From the NCBI GenBank assembly GCA_044772875.1, contig CP173058.1, positions 3,720,001 to 3,784,000 on the forward strand: DNA of 64,000 bases, given 5' to 3'. The notes beneath the pieces are model-generated. The model made no database searches and had not been told where the DNA came from. It was given only the letters and a program-made list of their open reading frames with translations. Of this stretch, positions 26,731 to 33,833 are shown in pieces. Positions within the stretch are counted from its first letter, which is position 1. Every line of letters begins with the position of its first letter. The stretch is from Morganella morganii_D (GTDB lineage Bacteria; Pseudomonadota; Gammaproteobacteria; Enterobacterales; Enterobacteriaceae). The translations under genes were made by a program, and so were the position numbers.

Positions 26731-26956
26731 GACTGATTTCCTTGTTATTGAACGTATTAATAAATTCCCCCGTATCAGTACGGCGGCAGATGACCCCGGT
26801 CTGTTCTGCCGGATGTCCGGTCACGGCGGCATACTTTGCACAGCGCAGACCGGTCAGGCCGGGCAGAACCAGAAAGATAAAAAACATGGCCAGCACAACA
26901 GCCACAACTGTCAGCAGCAGGGTGTAACCACAGGCATTATGCCGGGAGCGTTTCAT
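26711..26956 (-). CDS. Small single-pass membrane protein, unknown
   Basis: This 81-residue protein starts at the ATG of an ATGA overlap with the Rz stop. A strong N-terminal membrane segment (TLLLTVVAVVLAMFFIFLV) is followed by a short soluble tail with two cysteines (LRCAKY and ICRRTDTGEF). The place after the spanin genes and the coupling suggest a lysis-related or connector role. No family was recognised. Confidence 0.7.
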   Translation of the reverse strand: MKRSRHNACGYTLLLTVVAVVLAMFFIFLVLPGLTGLRCAKYAAVTGHPAEQTGVICRRTDTGEFINTFNNKEISHEKTHP

Positions 26957-27510
26957 TGCACTGTCTCCCGTCTGCATTCACGAACCACATCACGCACATA
27001 CTCCTGTAACCCGCTCAGTTTTGCTCTGTCGGAAAGGATACCGGTGCGGATATCATGAATAATGAGTCCAGCTTCTCCAGAGAGTCTGACGGTGGCTCCA
27101 TCATCCATTCCGGCGGTGGTGCGATGGTTGCCTGCGGTGAGCTGACAGGTTGCAAGGTCGGCGCGGGCGAACTGCAACCGGCGGTTACCTGAAGCAAGAT
27201 CAGCACGCAGCCGCTGATTAATGATTTCCTCATTACGTAACTTCTCCGTGTAGGTTTTATCCAGTGCCTGAACCTGCCGCTGAGATTCAGACAGGCGGTT
27301 TAATGCCTTCTGTGTGTCTTCCTGTGCTTTGTCTGACACGGCTTTCAGGTCTCCGGCGTGACGGGCTTTCAGTTGCGATATTTCCCGGGTAAAGCTGTTA
27401 TCCATGACCAGATAAGACGACACTGCACCTGCGGTGAAAATCAGCATGGCGCTGATAATAAGCAGCCATCCGGATGCAGGTGACGGAATTTCACGGGATA
27501 AAATATTCAT
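26953..27510 (-). CDS. Rz: Inner-membrane spanin subunit, Rz-like
   Basis: This 185-residue protein has an N-terminal membrane anchor (WLLIISAMLIFTAGAVSSYLV) and a long periplasmic coiled coil (about 45-115, rich in Gln, Lys and Arg). The architecture is that of an i-spanin. Spanins fuse inner and outer membranes in the last step of lysis. The outer partner is nested inside this gene in another frame, which strongly supports the call. Confidence 0.88.
   Translation of the reverse strand: MNILSREIPSPASGWLLIISAMLIFTAGAVSSYLVMDNSFTREISQLKARHAGDLKAVSDKAQEDTQKALNRLSESQRQVQALDKTYTEKLRNEEIINQRLRADLASGNRRLQFARADLATCQLTAGNHRTTAGMDDGATVRLSGEAGLIIHDIRTGILSDRAKLSGLQEYVRDVVRECRRETVQ
27015..27233 (-). CDS. 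Rz1: Outer-membrane spanin lipoprotein, Rz1-like, nested in Rz
   Basis: This 72-residue lipoprotein has signal peptide MRKSLISGCVLILLQ, lipobox VTAGC (lipidated Cys20), and a Pro-rich short mature part (APTLQPVSSPQ and APPPEWMMEPP). It lies wholly inside Rz in a different frame, the classic nested Rz/Rz1 arrangement. It links to Rz across the periplasm. Confidence 0.85.
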   Translation of the reverse strand: MRKSLISGCVLILLQVTAGCSSPAPTLQPVSSPQATIAPPPEWMMEPPSDSLEKLDSLFMISAPVSFPTEQN

Positions 27511-27623
27511 GCCGCAAGTACCGCCACCAGTAAAAACCAGCCCCAGCCCGGCATCCCGTTAAGCGCCAGAAAAAATGCAGAAATCAATGCACATAAAGCG
27601 ATAAGATTCATTTTCAGTTTCAT
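27507..27623 (-). CDS. 38-residue two-TM protein in the lysis cassette
   Basis: This tiny gene has an ATGA overlap with both neighbours: its ATG lies in the endolysin stop and its TGA in the Rz start. The protein begins MKLKMNLIALCALISAFF, has a second hydrophobic stretch WFLLVAVLAA, and the turn NGMPGW between them. Two membrane segments and the position suggest a small holin, antiholin or pinholin partner. The tight coupling on both sides argues for real translation. Families of such short hydrophobic proteins are hard to assign. Confidence 0.72.
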   Translation of the reverse strand: MKLKMNLIALCALISAFFLALNGMPGWGWFLLVAVLAA

Positions 27624-28150
27624 TTGCTCAGCTCCCAGCACAGCAGTTCCGCTTCCTGTTCACGGCGTAATACCTGCCCGTAACAGTTGTTGGAACGGAT
27701 GCGGCAGTCTTTGCCACCGTCAAAAATCCAGCGGGGGATCTCGTTGCAGGCACCGGCAATATTTCCCGCATTCAGTTTTTTATAAAACGTGGATGAAAAG
27801 CATTTTCCGGGGCCGATATTGTAAGGACAGAAAGAAGCAATCCCGGCAATCTGGGGGGCGGTTAACGGCACATTCACGTTACGTTTTACCCAGGCAACCG
27901 CCTTGTCACGCTCAGCGGCATTCAGCCGGTCACATTGCGCCCGCGTCAGTTTCTCTCCGGGTTTTACCGCGCGGCCGTCAATACGGGTCACCCCCCGGCA
28001 GATTGTCCAGAGTCCGCCGCCGTCACGGTATGCGGTGGTGAAATTACCTTCTTTTTCATTCAGGAACTGGTCAAGAATGTCATACTCACTGGCTCCCCCT
28101 GCAATCAGCGCCACTACGGCAGCAGTAAGAAAACCCCGTCTGATACTCAT
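27620..28150 (-). CDS. SAR endolysin (GH24 lysozyme, Cys active site)
   Basis: This protein has 176 residues from the ATG at 28150, one base after the holin stop. The N-terminus is a weakly hydrophobic signal-anchor-release segment (GFLTAAVVALIAGGAS). The catalytic region reads FLNEKEGNFTTAYRDGGGLWTICRG, with Glu in EKEG and a Cys-containing WTIC where T4-like lysozymes have WTIG. R21-type SAR endolysins also have WTVC and are held inactive by a caged cysteine until release. It cuts peptidoglycan. Confidence 0.9.
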   Translation of the reverse strand: MSIRRGFLTAAVVALIAGGASEYDILDQFLNEKEGNFTTAYRDGGGLWTICRGVTRIDGRAVKPGEKLTRAQCDRLNAAERDKAVAWVKRNVNVPLTAPQIAGIASFCPYNIGPGKCFSSTFYKKLNAGNIAGACNEIPRWIFDGGKDCRIRSNNCYGQVLRREQEAELLCWELSK

Positions 28151-28151
28151 C

Positions 28152-28490
28152 TTATAAATCCTTCGGGGAACGGGCAGAGGCTCCGGCAAGCGTGGCGACA
28201 ACTTCTTTCGCGCTCTCATCCGCCGGGTGGTTAATCAGATGCTGCAGGCTCATTTCCAGCAGCCGGGTACGCTTCTGCTGTTCCCGCTTGTTCATGCGGT
28301 AAGTCAGGATACCGAGCAGCGAACTGATAAAGACGCCGATTAAAAATCCCCATGCGTACAGTGACAGACCACTGAGAACAAAACCGATACCGGCAAGCCA
28401 GTAGGAGACCCGTTCATAAATGTCACTGAAAAAATCACCCATGTGACTACCTTGTTGTTTTTGTCCGAAATAAACAGGGGCGGTACTCAT
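28152..28490 (-). CDS. Holin-like membrane protein
   Basis: This protein has about 112 residues; the second of two adjacent ATGs has the better spacing to GGAGG. Two membrane segments (YWLAGIGFVLSGLSLYAWG and FLIGVFISSLLGILTY) are followed by a charged helical tail (RMNKREQQKRTRLLEM). Size, topology and position directly before the endolysin fit a class II holin. It forms the inner-membrane lesion that starts lysis. Confidence 0.75.
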   Translation of the reverse strand: MSTAPVYFGQKQQGSHMGDFFSDIYERVSYWLAGIGFVLSGLSLYAWGFLIGVFISSLLGILTYRMNKREQQKRTRLLEMSLQHLINHPADESAKEVVATLAGASARSPKDL

Positions 28491-28516
28491 CATTGCCTCC
28501 GCATAAGGATGACCGG

Positions 28517-28702
28517 TTAACCCAGCTGCAGCACACCGTGTTCTTCTGAACCGGAGAACGCTATCAGCCCCTGATATTCAGGCTGGTCGTCAAAAGCCGG
28601 AATAATACCGGTGGTGATGGTGTAGGACGGCTGACCTTCCTGTGCGGCGAAGTCGGCCAGAGCGCGGATCTGTTCAAGGGTAAGCGTGATAGTGTCAGGC
28701 AT
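28517..28702 (-). CDS. Small first gene of the lysis operon, unknown
   Basis: This 61-residue acidic protein (LTLEQIRALADFAAQEGQ at the start) is preceded by a ribosome binding site (AAGGA) and the Plys-like late promoter. It is the first gene of the late lysis transcript. Similar short ORFs occur here in Mu-like phages. No function is known. Confidence 0.65.
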   Translation of the reverse strand: MPDTITLTLEQIRALADFAAQEGQPSYTITTGIIPAFDDQPEYQGLIAFSGSEEHGVLQLG

Positions 28703-28750
28703 AGCAATGTCCTTACTGAATAATTAACAATGTAATTTTTAAGGGATTTC

Positions 28751-28797
28751 AGTATAGGAAGGAGGAGGTATACGGAGCAGTTGAGAGGGTTCAGCAC
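28751..28797 (-). promoter_or_regulatory. Late promoter box upstream of the lysis genes
   Basis: An activator-type box at 28775-28797 (plus strand core GTTGAGAGGGTTCAGCAC) and a good -10, TATACT (minus, 28751-28756), are 18 nt apart. The predicted start leaves a leader of about 40 nt with a ribosome binding site. The place corresponds to Plys of Mu. The rest of 28703-28850 shows nothing else. Confidence 0.65.
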
Positions 28798-28850
28798 ATC
28801 CCGGCAAACCCCGTAAGGGTGATCAGTGTGTCATATAAAAAGGGAAAATA

Positions 28851-29312
28851 TCAACCAAATAAACCCGGCTGAACAGCGCCAGGCTGTCCGGTACGGGCAG
28901 CAATCAAGTCCCACCCGATGCGGTCACTGAAGCCATACTTAGGGCAAAGCTGAGCCATCGCCTGACGCCCGGAATACCCGTCCTGACAGAGCTCATCATA
29001 TTCAGTCAGGAACCGCTGGTTACGCAGAGTACGGAACGCTTTATCACAACGGGGGATATAAAAGGCGGTATCACCGAAATACCGCATCAGCAGACGGCAT
29101 TCGCTTTCTGAAAACACCTTCTGAAGAAGCCGGTAAACACCGCCGCTCCGGTCTTTTGCCAGCCCCATTTTGGCGGACAGTGTTGCCCCGCCGAAATGAC
29201 TGATAAGTTTTGTGGTTAACGGATATCCGACAGTATCAGCCAGGTCTTTTACTGACTGCGGCAGCAGAGCGCTAACGTTTTCCAGATCATGATGATGGAA
29301 ACCCTGTGTCAT
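28851..29312 (-). CDS. C: Late gene activator C (Mor/C family)
   Basis: This 153-residue Mor/C family protein has an N-terminal dimerisation region (LLPQSVKDLADTVGYPLTTKLI), the conserved YIPRCDKAFRTLRNQRF, and the C-terminal HTH (YSGRQAMAQLCPKYGFSDR). It lies between mor and the lysis genes, as C does in Mu, where it activates late promoters. It is probably the activator of the repeated boxes at 8412, 20484 and 28775. Confidence 0.87.
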   Translation of the reverse strand: MTQGFHHHDLENVSALLPQSVKDLADTVGYPLTTKLISHFGGATLSAKMGLAKDRSGGVYRLLQKVFSESECRLLMRYFGDTAFYIPRCDKAFRTLRNQRFLTEYDELCQDGYSGRQAMAQLCPKYGFSDRIGWDLIAARTGQPGAVQPGLFG

Positions 29313-29321
29313 ATAACCCCC

Positions 29322-29354
29322 GAAATAAAAACACCTTCCGATGCGGAAGGTGTT
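29322..29354 (-). terminator. Terminator downstream of the secreted moron
   Basis: A perfect stem (ACACCTTCCG / CGGAAGGTGT) is followed on the minus strand by TTTTTATTT. It ends transcription of the upstream mor-moron unit. It also lies just inside the predicted 5' end of the C transcript. Confidence 0.8.
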
Positions 29355-29355
29355 C

Positions 29356-29402
29356 AGTATTTCAGGTTTATGAAATGATGACGTGTTGAAGGGGTTCAGT
29401 GG
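29356..29402 (-). promoter_or_regulatory. Putative middle promoter box upstream of C
   Basis: A diverged copy of the late box at 29380-29402 (plus strand core GTTGAAGGGGTTCAGTGG) and a -10-like AATACT (minus, 29356-29361) are 18 nt apart, the same geometry as the three late boxes. By analogy with Mu Pm, it is probably the Mor-dependent promoter of C. Mor and C are paralogues, which would explain the shared box. Confidence 0.55.
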
Positions 29403-29921
29403 TTAGATGTCATCAGATATGTTGCTTGCTTGAGTTTCGTTCATTTTCTTATCAAACTCAGGAGAGGTATAGATCAGGTGTTTTATATTTATTTTACCAG
29501 CCATCTCCATCTTAAAAACTACAGTATCGTGATCAAACCGGACATATACAGGTTTCCCGGTTATTGGTGCATTTTGTATCTCTTCCATTGTTGAAGACGA
29601 AGATACACCACCATATTTTTTAGCCAGAGCGTCAATTACTGGTTCTGCTGGTGAATTCACCATTATCACTAGCTTACCAAATTTACCATCTAAAAATGAG
29701 GCAGCAGCAATGGTATCTTTCCCAGAAAATTTAAAATCCAGACAATTGTATACAACAACGTTTTGTCCATTAGGCTGACTGTTTGCCTTCTTAAAATCAC
29801 AAAGTCCCGCCGACTGCAGATTTTCAAAAGATGAACCAAACTTCACACCTTTGTACCCATCAACCGCCATCGCTCCCGCTGCGGTAAGTGCCAGCACAAT
29901 CCCTAATAAATATTTTTTCAT
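29403..29921 (-). CDS. Secreted protein of unknown function (moron)
   Basis: This protein has 172 residues from the ATG at 29921, after a GAGG ribosome binding site. It has a clear signal peptide ending GAMA before VDGYKG. The mature part has two cysteines (GLCDFKK and VYNCLDF) that could form a disulfide, and mixed alpha/beta composition (ALAKKYGG). The gene is AT-richer than mor and C on either side and has its own terminator. A secreted cargo gene between the two activator genes is not part of the Mu plan, so it is probably a lysogenic-conversion gene. It could alter the envelope or periplasm; no specific function is visible. Confidence 0.8.
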   Translation of the reverse strand: MKKYLLGIVLALTAAGAMAVDGYKGVKFGSSFENLQSAGLCDFKKANSQPNGQNVVVYNCLDFKFSGKDTIAAASFLDGKFGKLVIMVNSPAEPVIDALAKKYGGVSSSSTMEEIQNAPITGKPVYVRFDHDTVVFKMEMAGKINIKHLIYTSPEFDKKMNETQASNISDDI

Positions 29922-29929
29922 GGTTAACC

Positions 29930-30373
29930 TCAAAATAAATTCTGTTGTTCTGAGTCAAGGATACCAGATTCTTTATAGCGGGATAACAAGTCCCACGCAT
30001 GCCGATCACTGAAACCGTACTCAGGGCACAGTTTTGCCACCGCTTTCACCGTGGATAACCCCTGTTCAGATAATGCACGGATATCACTCATAAACCGCTG
30101 ATTCCGCACCTCACGCATTGCCGCTGCTGCATTGGGGATATACACCTCTGTCCCGGCGAAATGCGCATTGAGCACATCGGCGGCATCCCTGCCGACGATG
30201 CACGATAACTGCTCAAGCCGTTTCAGTCCGGCCGGATGAAGACCTTTCACAAAAGTGAACGTCGTGCCGCCGAACGCATCAATCAGTTTCAATGTTGCCG
30301 GGTAGCCGATTAAGGCAGCAATCTGACGCAGTGTATCCGGCAACAGATGTTCAACTTTTTCCAGGTCTGTCAT
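29930..30373 (-). CDS. mor: Middle operon regulator Mor
   Basis: This 147-residue Mor/C family activator reads LLPDTLRQIAALIGYPATLKLIDAFGG, then VYIPNAAAAMREVRNQRF, and ends with the HTH STVKAVAKLCPEYGFSDRHAW. It is the paralogue of the C protein encoded at 28851. In Mu, Mor switches on C. It overlaps gemA by 4 nt. Confidence 0.88.
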   Translation of the reverse strand: MTDLEKVEHLLPDTLRQIAALIGYPATLKLIDAFGGTTFTFVKGLHPAGLKRLEQLSCIVGRDAADVLNAHFAGTEVYIPNAAAAMREVRNQRFMSDIRALSEQGLSTVKAVAKLCPEYGFSDRHAWDLLSRYKESGILDSEQQNLF

Positions 30374-30786
30374 GCTTTTGCTCTCCGCCGTTTCTGATCA
30401 ACCGCCAGTGCCTGCATCAGCTTTACCAGTTCATCATGATCGAGCCAGTCGATTTTCTGACGGTTAAACATACGTTTTGCCAGCGATTCCGCGTATTCCC
30501 ACGGACGCCCCGCATCGGCAAGCAGTGCTTCAATCTTGTTCAGAACTGATTTTTTTGACACCGGAACATTCGGCTTACGTCCGTATTTCTTCGGGCTGCG
30601 GCGGGGATAACCCTGCGTATGGAAATAATCACGGACAGCCCCCAGTTCATCCAGCGTCAGTTTGGTGGCAGAGTCTTTACCTGTCAGACGAACCAGAACA
30701 CTACGGTAAGTCTCATCATCCATTTTCAGATACTGCTGGGCGGCTTTGATAATACCGACCAATTTTTTAGCATTAGGCGTTAACAT
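30370..30786 (-). CDS. gemA: GemA-family regulator (DUF1018)
   Basis: This protein has 138 residues from the ATG at 30786, which has a GAGGA ribosome binding site. It contains LVGIIKAAQQYLKMDDETYRSVL and the RPWEYAESLAKRMF motif of Mu gp16/GemA. In Mu, GemA modulates host gene expression and DNA topology. It is coupled to mor by ATGA. Confidence 0.88.
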   Translation of the reverse strand: MLTPNAKKLVGIIKAAQQYLKMDDETYRSVLVRLTGKDSATKLTLDELGAVRDYFHTQGYPRRSPKKYGRKPNVPVSKKSVLNKIEALLADAGRPWEYAESLAKRMFNRQKIDWLDHDELVKLMQALAVDQKRRRAKA

Positions 30787-31003
30787 AGTTTTTATCCTCT
30801 GTGTGTCTGTCACCAGATGATCCCGGTACAGATACCCTCCGATTCCAGGCGGCAACCGCTTCCAATTTATCAAAGCGCTTGATTCTTAATCCGCATCCGT
30901 CACAGGCAACCCCGTAAAGGGTCAGCCCGTGACTGCTGGGGCAGTGTATTGTGATATCCCTGCATCCGCACAGCGGGCAGGGTTTCAGTGATTTATCAGC
31001 CAC
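30773..31003 (-). CDS. Lar-like restriction alleviation protein (zinc finger)
   Basis: This 76-residue protein uses a GTG start overlapping the upstream stop. Two CxxC pairs (CPLCG and CDGCG) and the ending AVAAWNRR are the pattern of the Lar family, named after the Rac-prophage gene that relieves type I restriction. This suggests an early anti-restriction role for phage DNA that lacks Mom modification. Confidence 0.75.
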   Translation of the reverse strand: MADKSLKPCPLCGCRDITIHCPSSHGLTLYGVACDGCGLRIKRFDKLEAVAAWNRRVSVPGSSGDRHTEDKNYVNA

Positions 31004-31433
31004 GGAGTGTTACCCATTCTTTCGGAGGTTCAACGGTCAGCCCCTCGATGCGACGGAACTGGCGAACCAGTACCGACGCTTTGCTGAAATACGGCATGTA
31101 ATACGTGGTTTTTTTATGCAAATTCGGTATTTCACGTTTAGCTGCACGCTTCCCGTACGCATTCTCCAGGGCCTTAATTTGCTTGGCTGTGTAAAGGGAT
31201 TTGGTATGCTTGTGCCAGAATATCTCACACAGCGGGTTAAAGTTTTCGTTGCCCGGAATTCCCCACGCACCACCAATTTTTCCGTTAATCCAGACCGCCA
31301 GCTCTGTCCGGCCTTCCCCGGAACTGACGCGGTTTACCGTAATCTCAGTACCCTGATACTGAAACTTAATGACCACGTAATGGGACTTTAATGACTCCTC
31401 AATCCCGGCCCACTGTTCTTTTGTGATTGACAT
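30996..31433 (-). CDS. Conserved Mu-like early protein, unknown
   Basis: This 145-residue protein has a good ribosome binding site (GGGAGC). The N-terminal half is beta-rich (VVIKFQYQGTEITVNRV, AVWINGKIGGAWG) and the C-terminal half helical and basic (ALENAYGKRAAKREI). It has the look of a conserved Mu-like phage early protein. The function is not recognised. Confidence 0.7.
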   Translation of the reverse strand: MSITKEQWAGIEESLKSHYVVIKFQYQGTEITVNRVSSGEGRTELAVWINGKIGGAWGIPGNENFNPLCEIFWHKHTKSLYTAKQIKALENAYGKRAAKREIPNLHKKTTYYMPYFSKASVLVRQFRRIEGLTVEPPKEWVTLRG

Positions 31434-31448
31434 AACACTGCTCCCGTA

Positions 31449-31568
31449 TCAGTCGTATTTCTGGTTTTCAGGACGCTGGCGGTCTTCCGCAGCACTGTGC
31501 CGCTGATACCATGCGGCTCCGGCAAAGCCGGTGATAACACCGGCAACAAAACACAGAATGCTAATCAT
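31449..31568 (-). CDS. 39-residue single-TM protein
   Basis: This tiny gene starts at the ATG overlapping the upstream stop by 8 nt. One membrane segment (ISILCFVAGVITGFAGAAWY) and a short charged tail (AAEDRQRPENQKYD) are visible. Phage early operons often carry such small membrane proteins. The function is unknown. Confidence 0.6.
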   Translation of the reverse strand: MISILCFVAGVITGFAGAAWYQRHSAAEDRQRPENQKYD

Positions 31569-31791
31569 GGCCGTTACTCCCCTGATACTGATTGCATGTC
31601 GGCTGGCAGCCCCCGCGCAATTTGTCACTGCAGCTGTCACACATATCCGGTTCATTAAAGGCCGCACAGATAGAATCAGCAGCAGCGGTGACGGCAGCCA
31701 GCTGTTTCTGGCTGATCTTGATCCCGGGACACTGTCCGGCGATTTCCCTGCAGACAGAGGCAACCAGGCGAATCTGGTTAATCCTGCTCAT
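31561..31791 (-). CDS. Small Cys-rich early protein, unknown
   Basis: This 76-residue protein is coupled to the upstream gene by ATGA. The C-terminal half has the cysteines CDSCSDKLRGGCQPTC, possibly a zinc site. No family was recognised. Confidence 0.65.
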   Translation of the reverse strand: MSRINQIRLVASVCREIAGQCPGIKISQKQLAAVTAAADSICAAFNEPDMCDSCSDKLRGGCQPTCNQYQGSNGHD

Positions 31792-32285
31792 GATGATTCT
31801 TCCTGACGCAGACCGCCATCGTTCAGCTTGTTTCGGCAGTTATCACACAGGTTTGTATGCCCGGTCATGACCGATTCACACAAAGCATTAGTGCTGGTAG
31901 TGCAGGTGCAGTTGTCACAATCGCAGAACTGAACGGAAGGGGATCGCAATTTTTCAGCAAATAACCGGCAGCGGCTGATTTCACCACGCAGAGTTATGAG
32001 AATGTCGTTGTTACAATGGTATTTCATCAGGGCATCGTAGATATCCTGAATAGAGTCAGCCAGCTTATCCACGCCCTGAGCCTGCAACTCCGCGATGTAT
32101 TCATCCTTCAGCCGGATATCATCATCACTGATGGCTGCATATACCGGCATACAGAACTCATCTGTCCGGACGCGGGAAATATCAATCTGAGGTGTTAACG
32201 GAGTGACTTCACGTACGAAACAAACCGGCTGAGCCGTAAACACAAATTCAGGCTGCTTCATTGCGTCAATTGAATTGTTACTCAT
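31788..32285 (-). CDS. Early protein with C-terminal Cys cluster, unknown
   Basis: This protein has 165 residues from the ATG at 32285, which overlaps the upstream stop. The N-terminal and middle parts are mixed alpha/beta (DEYIAELQAQGVDKLADSI). The C-terminus has a dense cysteine cluster (CDCDNCTCTT, then LCDNCRNKL) that should bind metal. It is related in style to the next Cys-rich gene. The function is unknown. Confidence 0.68.
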   Translation of the reverse strand: MSNNSIDAMKQPEFVFTAQPVCFVREVTPLTPQIDISRVRTDEFCMPVYAAISDDDIRLKDEYIAELQAQGVDKLADSIQDIYDALMKYHCNNDILITLRGEISRCRLFAEKLRSPSVQFCDCDNCTCTTSTNALCESVMTGHTNLCDNCRNKLNDGGLRQEESS

Positions 32286-32535
32286 TTTCGGCTCCCTCAT
32301 CATCAGACCCGGTATCAAACGGCAATGCTGAAAATTGCGACTGAGCAATAACTACCCCCATTCTGAAAGCCCGCTGTTCTGCTTTGGTTTCAAACTGTAT
32401 TGTCCGGCCTATTTCCGGAATATTAATCGGCTTGTCTGCATGCTCTATCAGCAGGTTGCAATCCTCTGTTGCAACATCGTGCCAGTCAGTAATTTCCTGT
32501 TTTAATAACGCCAAATCGATGTTATCGGTGTTCAT
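32278..32535 (-). CDS. Acidic early protein, unknown
   Basis: This 85-residue acidic protein (DTGSDDEGAENE at the end) has a GAGG ribosome binding site. Acidic, Asp/Glu-rich small early proteins can be DNA mimics, but nothing here proves it. Confidence 0.65.
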   Translation of the reverse strand: MNTDNIDLALLKQEITDWHDVATEDCNLLIEHADKPINIPEIGRTIQFETKAEQRAFRMGVVIAQSQFSALPFDTGSDDEGAENE

Positions 32536-32627
32536 AAATACCTCGTTATCTGGATTCAGGCGTAAGGGTGACCTGACGGGTTTACGCCTGAATTTAAAAG
32601 TGATTGTTTTTTAGTGAGTTACGTTAT

Positions 32628-32822
32628 TCAGCAGTTTAATGAATCAATATCGGTGTAATAAGGCTCAATATCGATTTCCACAATAGTCCGGTTATCTTCA
32701 TCTTTGGCCCGGCTTAACGTTCTGGCTGGCGGCCCGCCGCGTAAAATACGGTTCGGCTGATAGATAAAATAAGACCCCACCGGGTAGCGGTCATTAAACT
32801 GCTTCGCAGACAACCGGGACAT
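32628..32822 (-). CDS. Small early protein, unknown
   Basis: This protein has 64 residues from the ATG at 32822, which has a strong AGGAGG ribosome binding site. It reads FNDRYPVGSYFIYQPN then RGGPPARTLSRAKD. Similar short proteins occur in Mu-like early regions. The function is unknown. It overlaps the ANR-like gene by 29 nt. Confidence 0.65.
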   Translation of the reverse strand: MSRLSAKQFNDRYPVGSYFIYQPNRILRGGPPARTLSRAKDEDNRTIVEIDIEPYYTDIDSLNC

Positions 32823-32991
32823 AACGGCCTCCTGCTGCTTTGGCACAAAACTCAGCACGGTATTCAGCCCACTGCCGGTTCTCATGCTTTTTTGCCAGTC
32901 CGGCCGCATCTGTCCGGTTACGTCCGGCTTCTTTATAATGGCCGTCGCGTTCTGCGGTGGCCGCTGTTGTTGCATAGTGCTTAAATGACAT
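32794..32991 (-). CDS. ANR-family small regulator
   Basis: This protein has 65 residues from the ATG at 32991, one base after the upstream stop. The motif HYKEAGRNRTDAAGLAKKHE then QWAEYRAEFCAKAA matches the ANR (AggR-activated regulator) family, small proteins that bind and inhibit AraC-type virulence activators. Prophage-borne ANR proteins could therefore act on host AraC regulators, such as the InvF-like protein beyond the prophage right end. That link is speculation. Confidence 0.72.
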   Translation of the reverse strand: MSFKHYATTAATAERDGHYKEAGRNRTDAAGLAKKHENRQWAEYRAEFCAKAAGGRYVPVVCEAV

Positions 32992-32992
32992 A

Positions 32993-33631
32993 TCACACCC
33001 CCGCGATATCAAGAGTAATCGGCATATACTGATCACTGTCGCCGACACGTTCATAAAAACGGACATACTGACGGCTGCCGATAACCTGCACGGCCTCTCC
33101 GATAGCTTCCATCGCTTTAACCCAGCGGGTATCTTCGATATTCAGACGGCGCAGAGAAAGGACAGCACCGGTATTGATGTTACCTTCTTTATCCACTGCA
33201 AATGCCTGATCAATGATGGAGTGGATCTCCGGTCTTGCACCTTTAACCCAGTCCTTTAAACACTCATCAATCAGGGCTTTGGCTGCCTGTAAACGCTCAT
33301 CAAAGGCGATTCTGTCCTGAACGGCCAGCTGAATTTTGTAACGTCCATCATAACAATACAGAGTAACATTGCCTTTTTTACCTCCGAGGCTGACGTCATA
33401 CTGCTCTGCAGACAGTTCTTTAAACGCCTGAATATCGCCGAACGCCGCAAGTTTAAGCTGACGCAGAAATTCACGCGCCTGAATGGCCTGAACGACCAGG
33501 TCACCGACCAGCGCATCACGCTGGATATCGATCTCTTTGAGTAAATCAACCGGGGTTAACGTACGTTTGGCATCACGCCAGTAACCGACCGGGACTTCAT
33601 ACTGAGTAAACTGCTTTGGATTAGTGGACAT
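32993..33631 (-). CDS. DUF3164-family early protein
   Basis: This protein has 212 residues from the ATG at 33631, which follows AGGAGAA; the longer frame upstream lacks support. It shows QYEVPVGYWRDAKRTLTPVDLL and a C-terminal part DTRWVKAMEAIGEAVQVIGS typical of DUF3164, a conserved early protein of Mu-like phages with unknown function. It also has a basic, helical middle. Confidence 0.82.
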   Translation of the reverse strand: MSTNPKQFTQYEVPVGYWRDAKRTLTPVDLLKEIDIQRDALVGDLVVQAIQAREFLRQLKLAAFGDIQAFKELSAEQYDVSLGGKKGNVTLYCYDGRYKIQLAVQDRIAFDERLQAAKALIDECLKDWVKGARPEIHSIIDQAFAVDKEGNINTGAVLSLRRLNIEDTRWVKAMEAIGEAVQVIGSRQYVRFYERVGDSDQYMPITLDIAGV

Positions 33632-33833
33632 GGGAATTCTCCTTATGTGGGTTGAATGTGTCCGCTGTTGCTTTAAATTCATTTGCAATGTATTCATTGA
33701 CTTTATCTCGGATCTTTCCGGTAATAAGCCGTTCATTGTCTGAGACACCGGCGTTATGACGTTCTGTCGATACACCGGCAACCATGTTTCCCGGTTCAGC
33801 TTCTGTGATGGTAATAACAATCCTCATACTCAT
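33621..33833 (-). CDS. Small early protein, unknown
   Basis: This 70-residue protein is coupled to the upstream zinc-ribbon gene by an ATGA overlap. It has MRIVITITEAEPGNMV and a Lys/Asn-rich helix (VNEYIANEFKATADTF). Function unknown; it overlaps DUF3164 by 11 nt. Confidence 0.65.
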   Translation of the reverse strand: MSMRIVITITEAEPGNMVAGVSTERHNAGVSDNERLITGKIRDKVNEYIANEFKATADTFNPHKENSHVH

